Shown here: positions 23,797 to 33,257 of the stretch, piece by piece
How the letters are laid out: each line of letters opens with the position of its first letter
Position numbering within the stretch: the first letter of the stretch is position 1
Assembly (NCBI GenBank): GCA_030770535.1
Contig: JASVEC010000001.1
Span: 1,426,001 to 1,490,000, forward strand
Origin: Batkoa obscura
Lineage: Eukaryota > Entomophthoromycota > Entomophthoromycetes > Entomophthorales > Batkoaceae
Length of the DNA: 64,000 nucleotides
Direction: 5' to 3'
The notes under the pieces: generated by a model
What the model was told of the DNA's origin: nothing
The model's database searches: none
What the model saw: the letters and a program-made list of their open reading frames with translations, nothing else
Translations under genes and position numbers: made by a program

Positions 23797-24112
23797 CTCA
23801 CATTTTAGTGAATGACTTACTTTTCTAGTTATTTATATACATATATCTAACCTAGTTTAGTTTGTCTTTTTATAAACTTTTTTTCATCATTAAAAGTAAG
23901 CTAAATTATGCCAATACGACTTTGATAATAAAGTTCGGGTAATTTTATATAAGGCGTCATCTTAAACACTAAGTAAAAAAATTAGTAAATCGAAATTAAA
24001 CAACATATAATATAAAATAATAGCAAAAAGGTTAAATGCATGTATCAAACGTTGAAAATAAAAATATACTTCAATAAAAGTCGTGACTGGAATCAATTTG
24101 TATACCGTTTAA
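23797..24112. other. Convergent 3' spacer
   Basis: 316 bp between the stops of the F-box gene and the NFKBIL1-like gene. It holds 3' UTRs only, as far as can be seen. Confidence 0.4.
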
Positions 24113-25009
24113 TTAGAGATCCCTCCAAAGTTCTTGAAATAGCATTGATAAATAGTTAACAAGGTGGTGTGCAATTTTGATCTGTTTTTTAGCCACAGCT
24201 GAGTTGGTAGTGTTGATACAATCTAATTTAGGTAAAATTGTGAAGTTGGAAAATTTATCTGGATGAAATTTTAACAGTTCTCGTTTTAAAATGGTCTTCC
24301 TCTTATCCAAATCCGCTTTTAGGTCAATATTTAAATAACTTGTTATGGTAGATTTGTTAATATACTTTGAAAACTCTGGGTTATCCTCATCTAAAGTCAA
24401 AATTGAGGTAATTATTTCTTTTCTAAAAGGCCAAGGTATGTTGGATATTTGGAAGCCCTCTATTTCTTTATTACTATTTTGTAAATAAGAGTTATTGTTA
24501 GTAATATCTGTCCATTCTTTGAAGTAATATAGCCTTTCTTTAGTATTGTTTGATTTAGATTCACCCTTTTTGCTTGAATTTCTTTTCTTCTTTTCGTTTT
24601 CTTCTTCTTTATCTTTATCTTTATCTTTATCTTTGTTTTTATGCCCATTATCCTCTACTTTAAAACGTGATCTAGCTCCCTCAGTATATTTTTGCTTTTT
24701 CCTTCGCATACCATCAATTATATATCTTCTATACTCCTCTTCATCCATATTCATTAGCTGGTCTTTATTTTCTTGGCTGCGATAAGTTTGTTCAAACCTA
24801 TGGTGCCAAAAATCCGGCTCTTCTTCACCAAGGGTATCCATTAGATGATCTTGCCACTCTCTTTCTTTTAAATCTTGATTCAAACTAGCTCTGTTATAAT
24901 CCTCATCAAAATGATAATTATCCGTATAATAGTTGCTTTTGGGCCTTTTATGGCTCTCCTCTTTTCGCTTCCTCTCCCTTTTCTTCGGTGGTTTTAATTT
25001 TAATTTCAT
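24113..25009 (-). CDS. NFKBIL1-like protein
   Basis: An intronless gene of 298 aa. The N-terminal half is highly charged (KPPKKRERKRKEESHKRPK, then a KD hexanucleotide-coded repeat near 129-138 and a KEEENEKKKRNSSKKG run). It also has WQDHLMDTLGEEEPDFWHHRF-type acidic/aromatic segments. The C-terminal third carries the family signature: KTILKRELLKFHPDKF followed by a long helix (KKQIKIAHHLVNYLSMLFQEL). This pairs with the WHPDKF...-Ala-Leu-rich helix of human NFKBIL1 and its fungal relatives, which are linked to nuclear mRNA processing. The HPDKF recalls a J domain, but no classical HPD-centred J domain precedes it. The ankyrin repeats of animal NFKBIL1 are missing. Confidence 0.65.
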   Translation of the reverse strand: MKLKLKPPKKRERKRKEESHKRPKSNYYTDNYHFDEDYNRASLNQDLKEREWQDHLMDTLGEEEPDFWHHRFEQTYRSQENKDQLMNMDEEEYRRYIIDGMRRKKQKYTEGARSRFKVEDNGHKNKDKDKDKDKEEENEKKKRNSSKKGESKSNNTKERLYYFKEWTDITNNNSYLQNSNKEIEGFQISNIPWPFRKEIITSILTLDEDNPEFSKYINKSTITSYLNIDLKADLDKRKTILKRELLKFHPDKFSNFTILPKLDCINTTNSAVAKKQIKIAHHLVNYLSMLFQELWRDL

Positions 25010-25512
25010 AGTTACAATTAAAAAAGCTAGTGTTTCATGAAATATATAGCTATGAAATGCGTAGCCTCATTTTATGCAACTTAATTTGCATATTTTAGAA
25101 ATTAAGGAGTACTGGTTATTAGTTTATTAAAACATCACTACTGTCGGTATAAAGGTATTTAAAATAGCAATGCTTAATATGATGATAGGTAATGTTGTAA
25201 CTCATAATTTCAGCTATTTGGACACTGAGATATGCGCGAATTACATATCTAAATACTATAAGACTACTTTATGATAACTAAAGTAATAAACTTTACGTCC
25301 AACAATTTTAATAAGATTAGAAAAATAACATAATATAACTAAAATAACCCACTACATTAATATTATAATATCAGTATTCATACTTCAAATTATAGCTCTG
25401 TATTTTTAATGCTTCTTCCAACCATTATAAATTGAAAGCTTTTTACAATTATATAAAGTTTGACCTTTTGTGCTAATCTAACCATGTTTATTGAAATGAT
25501 CAAAGCTCTTGT
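25010..25512. other. Intergenic region
   Basis: Promoter side of the NFKBIL1-like gene. Nothing else recognisable. Confidence 0.4.
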
Positions 25513-25773
25513 TTAACTAGGGGAGTGACCAACACTATAGGAGGTAATAACCATGTTTTGGGAGCCAGTACATATTATTTCCTCAGGTGCTCCTTTTCCT
25601 AGTCCTATTCCTGGTAGATCCTATCTCCCATTAGTATCATCTTGTAACGGTAGTCCCTCAATGCCTCTTCTATCAGTCATACCACAAGAGGATAGCCTCT
25701 CTTCATCTTTTCTATTTATAAACCTTGTGATAATAGCATTTAAAGTGAGGAGTAAAATAAAGTTCAACTTAAT
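25513..25773 (-). pseudogene. Dead paralogue of the Gly-rich secreted protein genes
   Basis: The reverse strand reads KLNFILLLTLNAIITRFINR followed by KDEERL. This aligns with the signal peptide and dibasic site of the 37245 gene (KLSFILFLALNSLNAMSINR, RD) and of the 26930 gene. The start codon is ATT instead of ATG within a conserved context (AATAATAATTAAG versus AATAATAATGAAG at 37240). One TAG interrupts the frame about 50 codons in. Downstream, Gly/Pro codons remain (DLPGIGLGKGAP). The ORF on the opposite strand over this region is a shadow. Confidence 0.6.
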
Positions 25774-26929
25774 TATTATTAGATTAAATTACTGTTTTAA
25801 ATCTTTCAGTGTCTAATTCCCTGCCTAATGCACTGTTTATTAATAATATTATAGATAGGTCTTATAGCTTTTAGAATTTCATTAGTATTGAATTAATCAA
25901 TTAATTAAACTAACACATATCAATCAAATAGATAGCTCATTTTATTATAAAGTAATATACAAACTGATATTTAATAACTTTTATTTCATTAGAAATTTTT
26001 GATTTGGCCATTAATTTTTTCTAATATACCATTAGTTTCTTTACATTTTTAATTGCCCCTCACAAATTCAAGACGTTGGTATTTTTATAAATATATTACC
26101 TGTAGGCAATTTGGCTCCTTGCTTTTCAAAAGCCTATTTTATTGCTAGATACCTTGTATCACTGTTAGAACATTTAAAAAATGCTTTTTTGTTTAGTCTA
26201 ACCATTATTATAACATCAATCAATATGTTTATTTAAGTTAAAAAAAATTCACTTGAAAACTCACATGATTAAGTCTTTATAGCTATAGGCTTAGCTTTAA
26301 AATGACACATTAATACTTGCTACATATGGGGATGTATTTTTTGGTTTAATAATTTTACTAGTAATCTTTCCACTCAAATAACGCTTAAAAAATGGAAAAA
26401 ATAATGAAACCAAAAAAAGCATCCTCATATCTCTTTAAAAAAATATTTTATTTTATGGACTCAAGTTTATTTAATATCTTATTATCCATTCCTTATATCT
26501 GGAAAATATAAACTGTTTCATAGTTATAATAAATTCAATAAAATGATAAGCTTTTTAGATAGAGCTTTTTTTTAATAAATGTCAGTATAAATGTTCTTAA
26601 ATGAATATTTACATAGTTAATCTAATAATCACATTAGTAATTGGGATTCTGATTTTAGTCTGTTATTATAGATCAATGACTATCCTATTTGTAGCACTCA
26701 ATAAAAAGAAATAGGTTTAATTACAAGGACTTATTTATAATATGAAATATTATTTTTAACATTAATTGGGAATATTTTTTTAAAATTTGCTAATATTCGA
26801 AAGTTATTTAATTATGAAAAATTTAAAATAATAGTAAAATCGAGATGTTCCATTTTATATTCCGTCTTATTTATTAGATATTAACTTTAAAAGTATAAAA
26901 GTTGATTTAATAAAAAGGATTAAACTTAT
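25774..26929. other. Intergenic region with one MITE
   Basis: AT-rich and non-coding except for the MITE at 26324-26429. The right end is the 3' flank of the 26930 gene. Confidence 0.45.
26324..26429 (+). mobile_element. MITE family 1, copy 4
   Basis: TA-flanked; starts TGGGGATGTATTTTTTGG and ends AAAAAAGCATCCTCA before TA. The core reads ATAACGCTTAAAAAATGG. Confidence 0.8.
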
Positions 26930-27184
26930 CTAAAGTCCAAGTCCAAGTCCAGATAAGAGACCTCCAGCGACTGGTATGCTTTCTAGCATACCACCAGAAC
27001 CCTCACTGCTACCTCCGCCTCCTAATAAACCTCCTAATAAGTCTCCTCCTCCTCCTCCTCCTCCTCCTCCTCCTAACATACCACCTAACAATCCTCCAAG
27101 GAGATCACCTCCACCATCTCTTCTGGTCATAGGCATACTGCTAATTGAACTTGCAGCAAGAAGTAAAATAAAGTTTAATTTCAT
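26930..27184 (-). CDS. Small secreted Gly/Leu-rich protein (subfamily I)
   Basis: 84 aa. A signal peptide (MKLNFILLLAASSISSMPM) is followed by TRRD, a dibasic Kex2-type site at residues 21-22. The mature part is almost only Gly with Leu pairs (GGLLGGMLGG, ten consecutive Gly). It ends SIPVAGGLLSGLGLGL. This tail is nearly identical to that of the 37245 gene. A TATA-like element (TATATAAAT) lies about 80 bp upstream. The composition suggests a self-associating surface, wall or matrix peptide. No known family can be named. Confidence 0.75.
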   Translation of the reverse strand: MKLNFILLLAASSISSMPMTRRDGGGDLLGGLLGGMLGGGGGGGGGGDLLGGLLGGGGSSEGSGGMLESIPVAGGLLSGLGLGL

Positions 27185-28192
27185 TGTTATTATTAAGAGT
27201 AATGGTAGTAGTAAATTAGGTTATTTGTATGTTTTTAAGTTTTAATCCCGATAAATAATTATTTATATACTACTTTTTTTCTTTTCTTTTTATTTAATAA
27301 ATTACAACAAGCATATTTTTTTACTCCTCTTTCCCTCTATTTTCCTAATTATCTATCAAATACACTGACATTTCGTATTTTTTTACCTCTTTTGTTAATT
27401 AGGCTAATTAAGCTAAAACTTAATTAACTCACATTAAGTATTATTTGGCTTAATTTAATTAAAATATTATTGGATTAATTAATTTTAGATGGGCTGAATA
27501 TTATCTATTATTAATATACTGCTTGTAGTCAAAAAACTAATGAGGTTAATTATAGTAAATAATAATATATAAGTTTTAATACAGCTACTGCAGATCTATT
27601 TCTACTTAATTAGTGGTAATTTTTAGAAGCATTTACTTGTTTAGTTTGTTTCTTTAAGCCTAATCTTCAAGATTCGCCAAAATTTTTAGCAAATTTATAT
27701 CCTTAAATAAACAGTTAATCAGGATGCAATAGAGTTGCAGTAGCTGTATTTAAATAACTAGGAAGTGTTTGACACCAAAAATATTTGATAGTATAAATCA
27801 ATGGCATGGTATACTATAGCTAAATCAAAATAACATTTAAACATTTACAGTTATATTAAGAAATTTTCCAAATTAAAAGACGTTTTACAACATTCCTTTT
27901 TATAAACCAACAACCACTCTAAAACTAAAAGTGATATGGTTATATGGATTTGGAGGAGTAAACTAAAGGTCACTGTTCCTAAAACCATCTATATAGAAAG
28001 TAGTAGCTGAGATACCCACTAAATTCAAATGTTGTGGTATGAAAGGTATCAGAGAGAAATTAAAAAACAATAAATAATGGCTTTAAAACTTAAAACTAGA
28101 ACTTAAATATTTAAATAATAAAAACTATATAAGCAAAAGAGAATATGAACAATAGAAATTTCATTTAGCCATATTAACAAATATTAATTTAA
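27185..28192. other. Divergent intergenic region of two secreted-protein genes
   Basis: It serves as promoter for the 26930 gene (left) and the 28193 gene (right, TATATAA at 28126-28132). A family 2 MITE sits in the middle (27578-27750). Confidence 0.5.
27578..27750. mobile_element. MITE family 2, short copy
   Basis: Perfect 15-bp terminal inverted repeats (AATACAGCTACTGCA). The left arm continues with GGTAATTTTTAGAA, which is the reverse complement of TTCTAAAAATTACC in the right arm of the 12307-12649 copy. The right end GATGCAATAGAGTTGCAG matches GATTGCAATAGGGTTACAG there. No coding capacity. Confidence 0.6.
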
Positions 28193-28516
28193 ATGAAAGT
28201 TATAACTTTAATAGCAGTCATATTTCTTAGTGGGATAACGCCTGGTGCGATCCAACTAGAACGTCGTAAATCTTTTATCCAAACCCATCAAGAACATGGG
28301 CATTTACCTGGAGGAAAAAACAATCCCGGGTTTGGCATATCCTTAATTCCTCAAGTTCTATCTATTTTAAAAGGTCAAAGCTTCTTATCTACTTTAGACG
28401 GATATAATAAAGAGGCTAATACAAAGGAGGGTAAACAATATACAGAAAAAGGCGCATTTAATGGTGGTTTATCGTCCGGATTAGGCCTATCTAGTCTTTT
28501 GAGTGGTATTATTTAA
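28193..28516 (+). CDS. Small secreted protein with HQEHGHLPGG core (subfamily II)
   Basis: 107 aa: signal peptide MKVITLIAVIFLSGITPGA, then IQLERRKSF with a dibasic ERR/RK site. The mature N-terminus THQEHGHLPGGKNNPGFG, followed by SLIPQVLSIL, is nearly identical to the 35385 paralogue. The middle (STLDGYNKEANTKEGKQYTE) is variable, and the C-terminus returns to GGLSSGLGLSSLL. The tail resembles GGLLSGLGLGL of subfamily I, linking the two groups. Three His in six residues could bind metal; this is inference. A TATA-like box lies 60-67 bp upstream. Confidence 0.75.
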   Translation: MKVITLIAVIFLSGITPGAIQLERRKSFIQTHQEHGHLPGGKNNPGFGISLIPQVLSILKGQSFLSTLDGYNKEANTKEGKQYTEKGAFNGGLSSGLGLSSLLSGII

Positions 28517-28816
28517 GCATAACTCGATATATAATTTATTGATTACTGAAAATTTCTTGTCAATAAATGCAGATTTTAACAAAGAGGGAGTTTTTTTGCT
28601 TTAGAATCATTTAAACATATATAAATATCAACAGTTGTAGTATCAAGTAAAAAGGGCTATTTCAATTGATCTTCATTAAAAATATATAAGGTGTTTTTTA
28701 TTTAATTAATACAATTTAAACTATACTTCAATATTAGTAAAGCCTTGGACTCTTTCGTCTTTAGTAAGTTAGTGTGGTATCAATAGCTAATGCAAGTTAT
28801 ATTACTAAACACCAAA

Positions 28817-28908
28817 TAGGGATGTATTTTTGTGTTTAAGTTTTACTAACAATTTTTCCGCTCAAATAACTAAAAGATAGAAAAAGTATCACTTAAAAAT
28901 GTAAAACA
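28817..28908 (+). mobile_element. MITE family 1, copy 5 (degenerate)
   Basis: The left end (TAGGGATGTATTTTTGTG) and TTTTTCCGCTCAAATAAC core are clear. The AGCGCT core and the right end are eroded. Confidence 0.55.
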
Positions 28909-29072
28909 ACAAATGAGTCTCTTAAATTGGTACATTAAATTGGTACATTAAATTGTAGTTTGTTTCAACTTTCCTTATTCTAAACTGTATTTTACTATTA
29001 CCTTGATTACATGCTTCAATTGATTTAGTTATCATTTGTTTATTTTATATAAGCTTTTGCTTTACATTGACA

Positions 29073-29175
29073 TATGGTGATATTTTTTTTGGTTTCATCA
29101 CTTTTTCTATTTTTAGGTGCTATTTGAGCGGAAAAATTGTTAGTAAAATTCTTAAACAAAAAATACATCTTCATA
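29073..29175 (-). mobile_element. MITE family 1, copy 6 (reverse)
   Basis: TA-flanked; starts TGGTGATATTTTTTTTGGTT and ends AAATACATCTTCA. The core reads GGTGCTATTTGAGCGG in reverse orientation. Confidence 0.75.
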
Positions 29176-30608
29176 TATTTAAAGTAAAGACATGCCAATC
29201 AAATTAATAACCAACCTTTATAAATAAAATGATGTATTTTACAAATTATTTATTGTTTGATATTTATAAACTGACTAATGGTTTTAACACCTTATTTAAA
29301 AAATAAAAGTTATAAACTAGAATAAACAGATTGTAAAGTTAAACTAAATGAAAAATGGTTGGATATCGCATTAGGCGTATTTGAAGAATTAACATAAAGC
29401 ACCAATTAACATATTTTACTTTAATTTTTTTATATTTAAATATTAAATAATATTAACAAGCTAAAAAAATGAGGTATTGGTTAGCTTTTTATTCAGTCAT
29501 TGTCTTTGAATACAGTAGTTGGTAGGAGAGTGGTCTACTCTATTGAAGTAAGCGGACTTTTAATCATTGAATTCAAGAATACATAAAATTAGAATCCTCT
29601 CATAGCATAGCATTTCATATAGGATTAAGATATTTAAAATATTATATAGTACAGATATATTTTATGGATAATAAACCCTCTTATTACAAAATTTTTATGT
29701 AAATATACTAAAACTGGGATTTAGTTTTAAAACGATTAGGAGTTTAAAGACGAATTTAAGCTATTTTTACTATAGAATAGTTTTGGGTTTTATTAAAACT
29801 ATGTTAAAAAATAAAGATTACTTTATTTAAAGTACTAGAGTTTTGACACAAATATTCAACTTAAGAGCCATGCTTTTAAAGCCATGATATATTTCATTTA
29901 ACTGTATTATTAATCTTCATTATAACAAAGCATATAAAGATATCTTATTTAGTCTATAAACCCAATTGCATGATTGAGTAAGGAAAATGAGAGCCTGTAG
30001 TCATATCATCTTCAACAGTAAATATAAATTAGGTTTGGTTTCTAATAGTTTATTGAACAGCCTTAATAAAATAACACCTTTCGAAATGTATTTATTTAAT
30101 ATTATAGAATAAATAATGTAGTATAAAGGTTAAGTTAATTAAATTAGAGTATATAATCTTCATTTAAAAATTTAATAAACTTTTGATTTTTAATTATGAG
30201 TTCATGATTTCCAAAAATAGTAAATTAGAAATAGAGATATTTGTTTATGAAATTTAGAATTATAAAATAATAAATATATTGGTATTAATTTAGTATTACT
30301 ACCGGGTACGAATATCTTGAAACACAATATACAAATATTAGCTAGAATATATAATATTATGGTTAGGGTGCCCATGAAAAAAATAATATGAATCAGCTAG
30401 GCTTAAAAATAAAATGAGAGGTTCAAAGCCTAGGAAGCAAGAATAAATTTTAGAGTTGCTAAAGTAAGAGGTAAAGTGGAGGGTTAATAAGATGGTTGCA
30501 AAAATAATATAAATAGTTAGGTTAAAATAATCATTCAAAAACATTTTTATTTATTTCAATTAAAGCGCTTATAAGTTAATATCAAGTTTACAACAAAAAA
30601 TAAATAAA

Positions 30609-31604
30609 ATGGCTACTAGTTCATTTTTGTATCCAAGTCAAATAAATTTAGAGACATTTCCTTTCAGTAAATTTAATAGTTGGCAGGCTCAAGGAGTAAG
30701 CTATGTATTCATAGTAACCAACGTATTATCATTAATACCAAGTTTATTAATATTGATTTCTGTACTAGTTTATAAAAGAATGCAAACCACTGATAATATG
30801 ATAGTGATGCAAATAGCTATCATTGATGTTATTTATGCAACATGGACAATCATATGGGTATCCGTCAAGCTATCAACTAATTATATGGTGCTAAATATGA
30901 CCACATGCAAAGTTGAAGCAGCAATTTCAGCAATTTGTAAAATAACCTGGTTATACTCAGCTTTGGTATGTGCATTTTGGAGATATTATACAATCGTAAA
31001 AGGAGAGAATATTTCCAAAAGAGGCGTGCTTTTATTACAATTAACCCAATGGATTTTGCCACTGTTTGCAGGAATTTTGATCGCAGCAACTAATAGATTT
31101 GACTTAATGCCATCTGCAGGATATTGTTACTTAGCTTACAAACCGGATGACCCCTTACTAAAAGGATATTATTTTATTACAATCGCAGTTATATTAATAC
31201 CAACTGTGCTGGCTGTTTACTTTTATTACTCTATCTCCAGGCAATTTTACAATATTATGAGACGAGTAAACGAATCTTCGCAAAGTTATTTAGTTGATAT
31301 GAGTGATGAAAAATCTAGCTATCAGGCAATTAGTGAAAAGGAAAATTTAGCGGTTAACCCAAGTTTAGAAAAATATAGGGCAGTAGCATTTCGCTCAATC
31401 ATGTACTGCTTAATCTTTATTCTATCCTTCTTACCCTATGGAGTTACAATGATTTACGAATTAATTACTGATACTCCACGTAGCGACACTGTTGACTTTT
31501 GGGTAGTTTCTGCTATCATGATCCATAAAGTATTATCTCCTGTGGTTACTCTATTCATTAATGCATCTATTTTAGCTCAGGTTAAAAAGATATTATCACT
31601 TTAA
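30609..31604 (+). CDS. Family A-like G protein-coupled receptor (paralogue of 12881 gene)
   Basis: An intronless gene of 331 aa with seven hydrophobic segments. Collinear with the 12881 receptor: QTTDNMIVMQIAIIDVIYA (helix 2), Cys100 at helix 3, LMPSAGYCYL with Cys173 in loop 2, SFLPYGVTMIYELITDTPRS (helix 6 end) and HKVLSPVVTLFIN (helix 7). Loop 3 is shorter on Pro but rich in Ser/Glu. An NxS/T site is present before helix 3 (NMTT). It lies among secreted-protein genes rather than next to the other receptors. The ligand is unknown. Confidence 0.8.
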   Translation: MATSSFLYPSQINLETFPFSKFNSWQAQGVSYVFIVTNVLSLIPSLLILISVLVYKRMQTTDNMIVMQIAIIDVIYATWTIIWVSVKLSTNYMVLNMTTCKVEAAISAICKITWLYSALVCAFWRYYTIVKGENISKRGVLLLQLTQWILPLFAGILIAATNRFDLMPSAGYCYLAYKPDDPLLKGYYFITIAVILIPTVLAVYFYYSISRQFYNIMRRVNESSQSYLVDMSDEKSSYQAISEKENLAVNPSLEKYRAVAFRSIMYCLIFILSFLPYGVTMIYELITDTPRSDTVDFWVVSAIMIHKVLSPVVTLFINASILAQVKKILSL

Positions 31605-32120
31605 ATTATTAAATAAAAATAATGTTAATTAATATTTATAATGCTAATTTATTAAGCTCAGTGGTTATGATCTATTGTAGCTGTAGTTATCGTAGCAATT
31701 TATAATTTTTTATACTTTTGGCAATAGTTTTTTTAATGAATATGAAAAAAGATTACATTAAAAATAATTCAGTACTTAAATTAATAAAAAATAATAACTA
31801 AGTGTATAAAATTTATAAATTGTTTTGCAATTTTTACAAATAGTGTAAATACAAAGTCAAAAAAACTTATTTATAACTAAAATAATAGTTTCCTTAAGGT
31901 AATGAAATAAGGATTAATATTTTGAATAATAGTTCTTCCTTTTGAAAAACATGCTTTAACAAGACAATTTAATTTATTAACTAAATATTTATTGGTAATA
32001 AATAGGACCTTAATTGGACTGCATAAAAGCTCCATCTTTAATTTTAGATTAATTTTGGACCTTTAGCCATTTGAGTGAATAATGAATACTATCACTAATA
32101 ACTTCAGCATATTAATTAGT
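31605..32120. other. Convergent 3' spacer
   Basis: 516 bp between the stops of the GPCR and chitinase genes; AT-rich 3' flanks only. Confidence 0.4.
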
Positions 32121-33257
32121 TTATTTACATCCCCCAGTGCTACGAACATTTTGTAAAGCAGTAAGTAATTGATTTTGATAATCGTTATCCATAGCCCATA
32201 ACATAGCTCCTCTTAAACCGTTGCATCTTACATAGTTAGTTTTTGCTTTTAATGATTGTGTATCATCATAAGCAATGAATGTCTTGGTATTCTTATTAAA
32301 CAACCATGGGGTTTGGGTTGTAGTGTCAAATTTTCTAATCCAACCAGCGGTATTGTTAGCTTCTAATGGTGACTTTAATATCTTTTTAGTAATTAAGTCT
32401 TTATAAGAATAGCCAGACAAATTACTGTTGGTAATTTTTTGATATTGATCAGTATTGGTCATATCAACTCCAACACCTGCAGAAAAGCCATAGAAAGGCA
32501 CACCGACGACCAATTTATCATAAGTAAATCCTGCTTTGCTCCAATCTTTTACAGCCTGTTTAACAGAAAATGGTGCACCTTTACCTGGTTGATAGTCCAA
32601 TCCTCCTAATGGCCCGGTAGTAGCTCCCCAAGGGCCATTTAAGTCATAGCACATCAAATTGAGCCAGTCGAACAAGGGTACAAAAGCTTTGACATCGTTT
32701 AATGGACCACTTGGACCATCAAATGGTTGTACTCTTACAGCAGCAGTAATTAATTTTTTACCTAAAGCAGTACGTAAATCTTTTAATAATAATAGGTAGT
32801 TTGCAGTATCTTTTGGAGATATAATATTTCCTTCAGCACCGTTTCTTCCAGGATATTCCCAATCTAAATCAACACCATCTAGATTGAATTTGTTTACAAA
32901 AGCAACAGTGTTTGATATAAATTGCTTCCTTTTGTTAGCATCCGCAGCCATTGGAGAGAAATATTTTGATCCGGTCCAACCACCAATAGAGATAGATACC
33001 TTAGTGCTAGTCTTATGTGCTTTAGCAACCAAATCTTTTAAAGTACCTTCAGTTCCAATTTTAGGATTAAAGCCTTTATCATCAAACAAAGCAAAAGAAT
33101 AATTGATGTGAGTTACTTTACTGAAATCGATTGCGCTGACTGGGTATTGGCTTAATGTCCAGTCTGAAAAGTAACCTACTACCACCTTACTGGGAGCTTG
33201 ACTAGTAACACTGGTGGCGGCTAAGCTGACTACTAAAAAGAAGGAAGCGAATTTCAT
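32121..33257 (-). CDS. Secreted GH18 chitinase
   Basis: An intronless gene of 378 aa. The start at 33257 gives a clean signal peptide (MKFASFFLVVSLAATSVTSQ); an in-frame ATG at 33314 would add 19 residues in front. The fold begins KVVVGYFSDW and has THINYSFALFD. Strand 3 carries SISIGGW, and the catalytic DxxDxDxE motif is complete (Asp127, Asp130, Asp132, Glu134 in LDGVDLDWEYPG). Later motifs are LNLMCYDLNGPWG and the final GAMLWAMDND. It should cleave chitin by the substrate-assisted retaining mechanism, outside the cell. There is no chitin-binding module, so it is a compact enzyme for wall remodelling or for host cuticle. The choice between these is inference. Confidence 0.92.
   Translation of the reverse strand: MKFASFFLVVSLAATSVTSQAPSKVVVGYFSDWTLSQYPVSAIDFSKVTHINYSFALFDDKGFNPKIGTEGTLKDLVAKAHKTSTKVSISIGGWTGSKYFSPMAADANKRKQFISNTVAFVNKFNLDGVDLDWEYPGRNGAEGNIISPKDTANYLLLLKDLRTALGKKLITAAVRVQPFDGPSGPLNDVKAFVPLFDWLNLMCYDLNGPWGATTGPLGGLDYQPGKGAPFSVKQAVKDWSKAGFTYDKLVVGVPFYGFSAGVGVDMTNTDQYQKITNSNLSGYSYKDLITKKILKSPLEANNTAGWIRKFDTTTQTPWLFNKNTKTFIAYDDTQSLKAKTNYVRCNGLRGAMLWAMDNDYQNQLLTALQNVRSTGGCK

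Larger units (their letters stand above)
28517..30608. other. Gene-poor stretch with two MITE copies
   Basis: Contains two family 1 MITE copies (28817-28908, 29073-29175), a short tandem duplication of AAATTGGTACATT near 28924-28955 and the promoter of the third GPCR gene. A 68-codon ORF at 30338-30544 on the reverse strand is hydrophobic and unrecognised; I do not call it a gene. Confidence 0.45.

Noticed and set aside
25553-25816. Forward-strand ORF over the dead Gly-rich gene
   Set aside because: It is antisense to the recognisable leader and dibasic region of the reverse-strand pseudogene.
26976-27245. Pro-rich forward-strand ORF (also 37328-37732, 54119-54424 reverse)
   Set aside because: Antisense of Gly codons in the secreted-protein genes gives Pro-rich shadows.
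29480-29600. tRNA-Lys-like stretch (TAGTTGGTAG then CGGACTTTTAATC)
   Set aside because: A D-arm-like and an anticodon-loop-like piece are present, but spacing is wrong, and no acceptor stem or TTC arm pairs.
30338-30544. 68-codon reverse-strand ORF next to the GPCR gene
   Set aside because: It has an ATG and a hydrophobic character, but no recognisable motif, no paralogue in the window and a length expected by chance.
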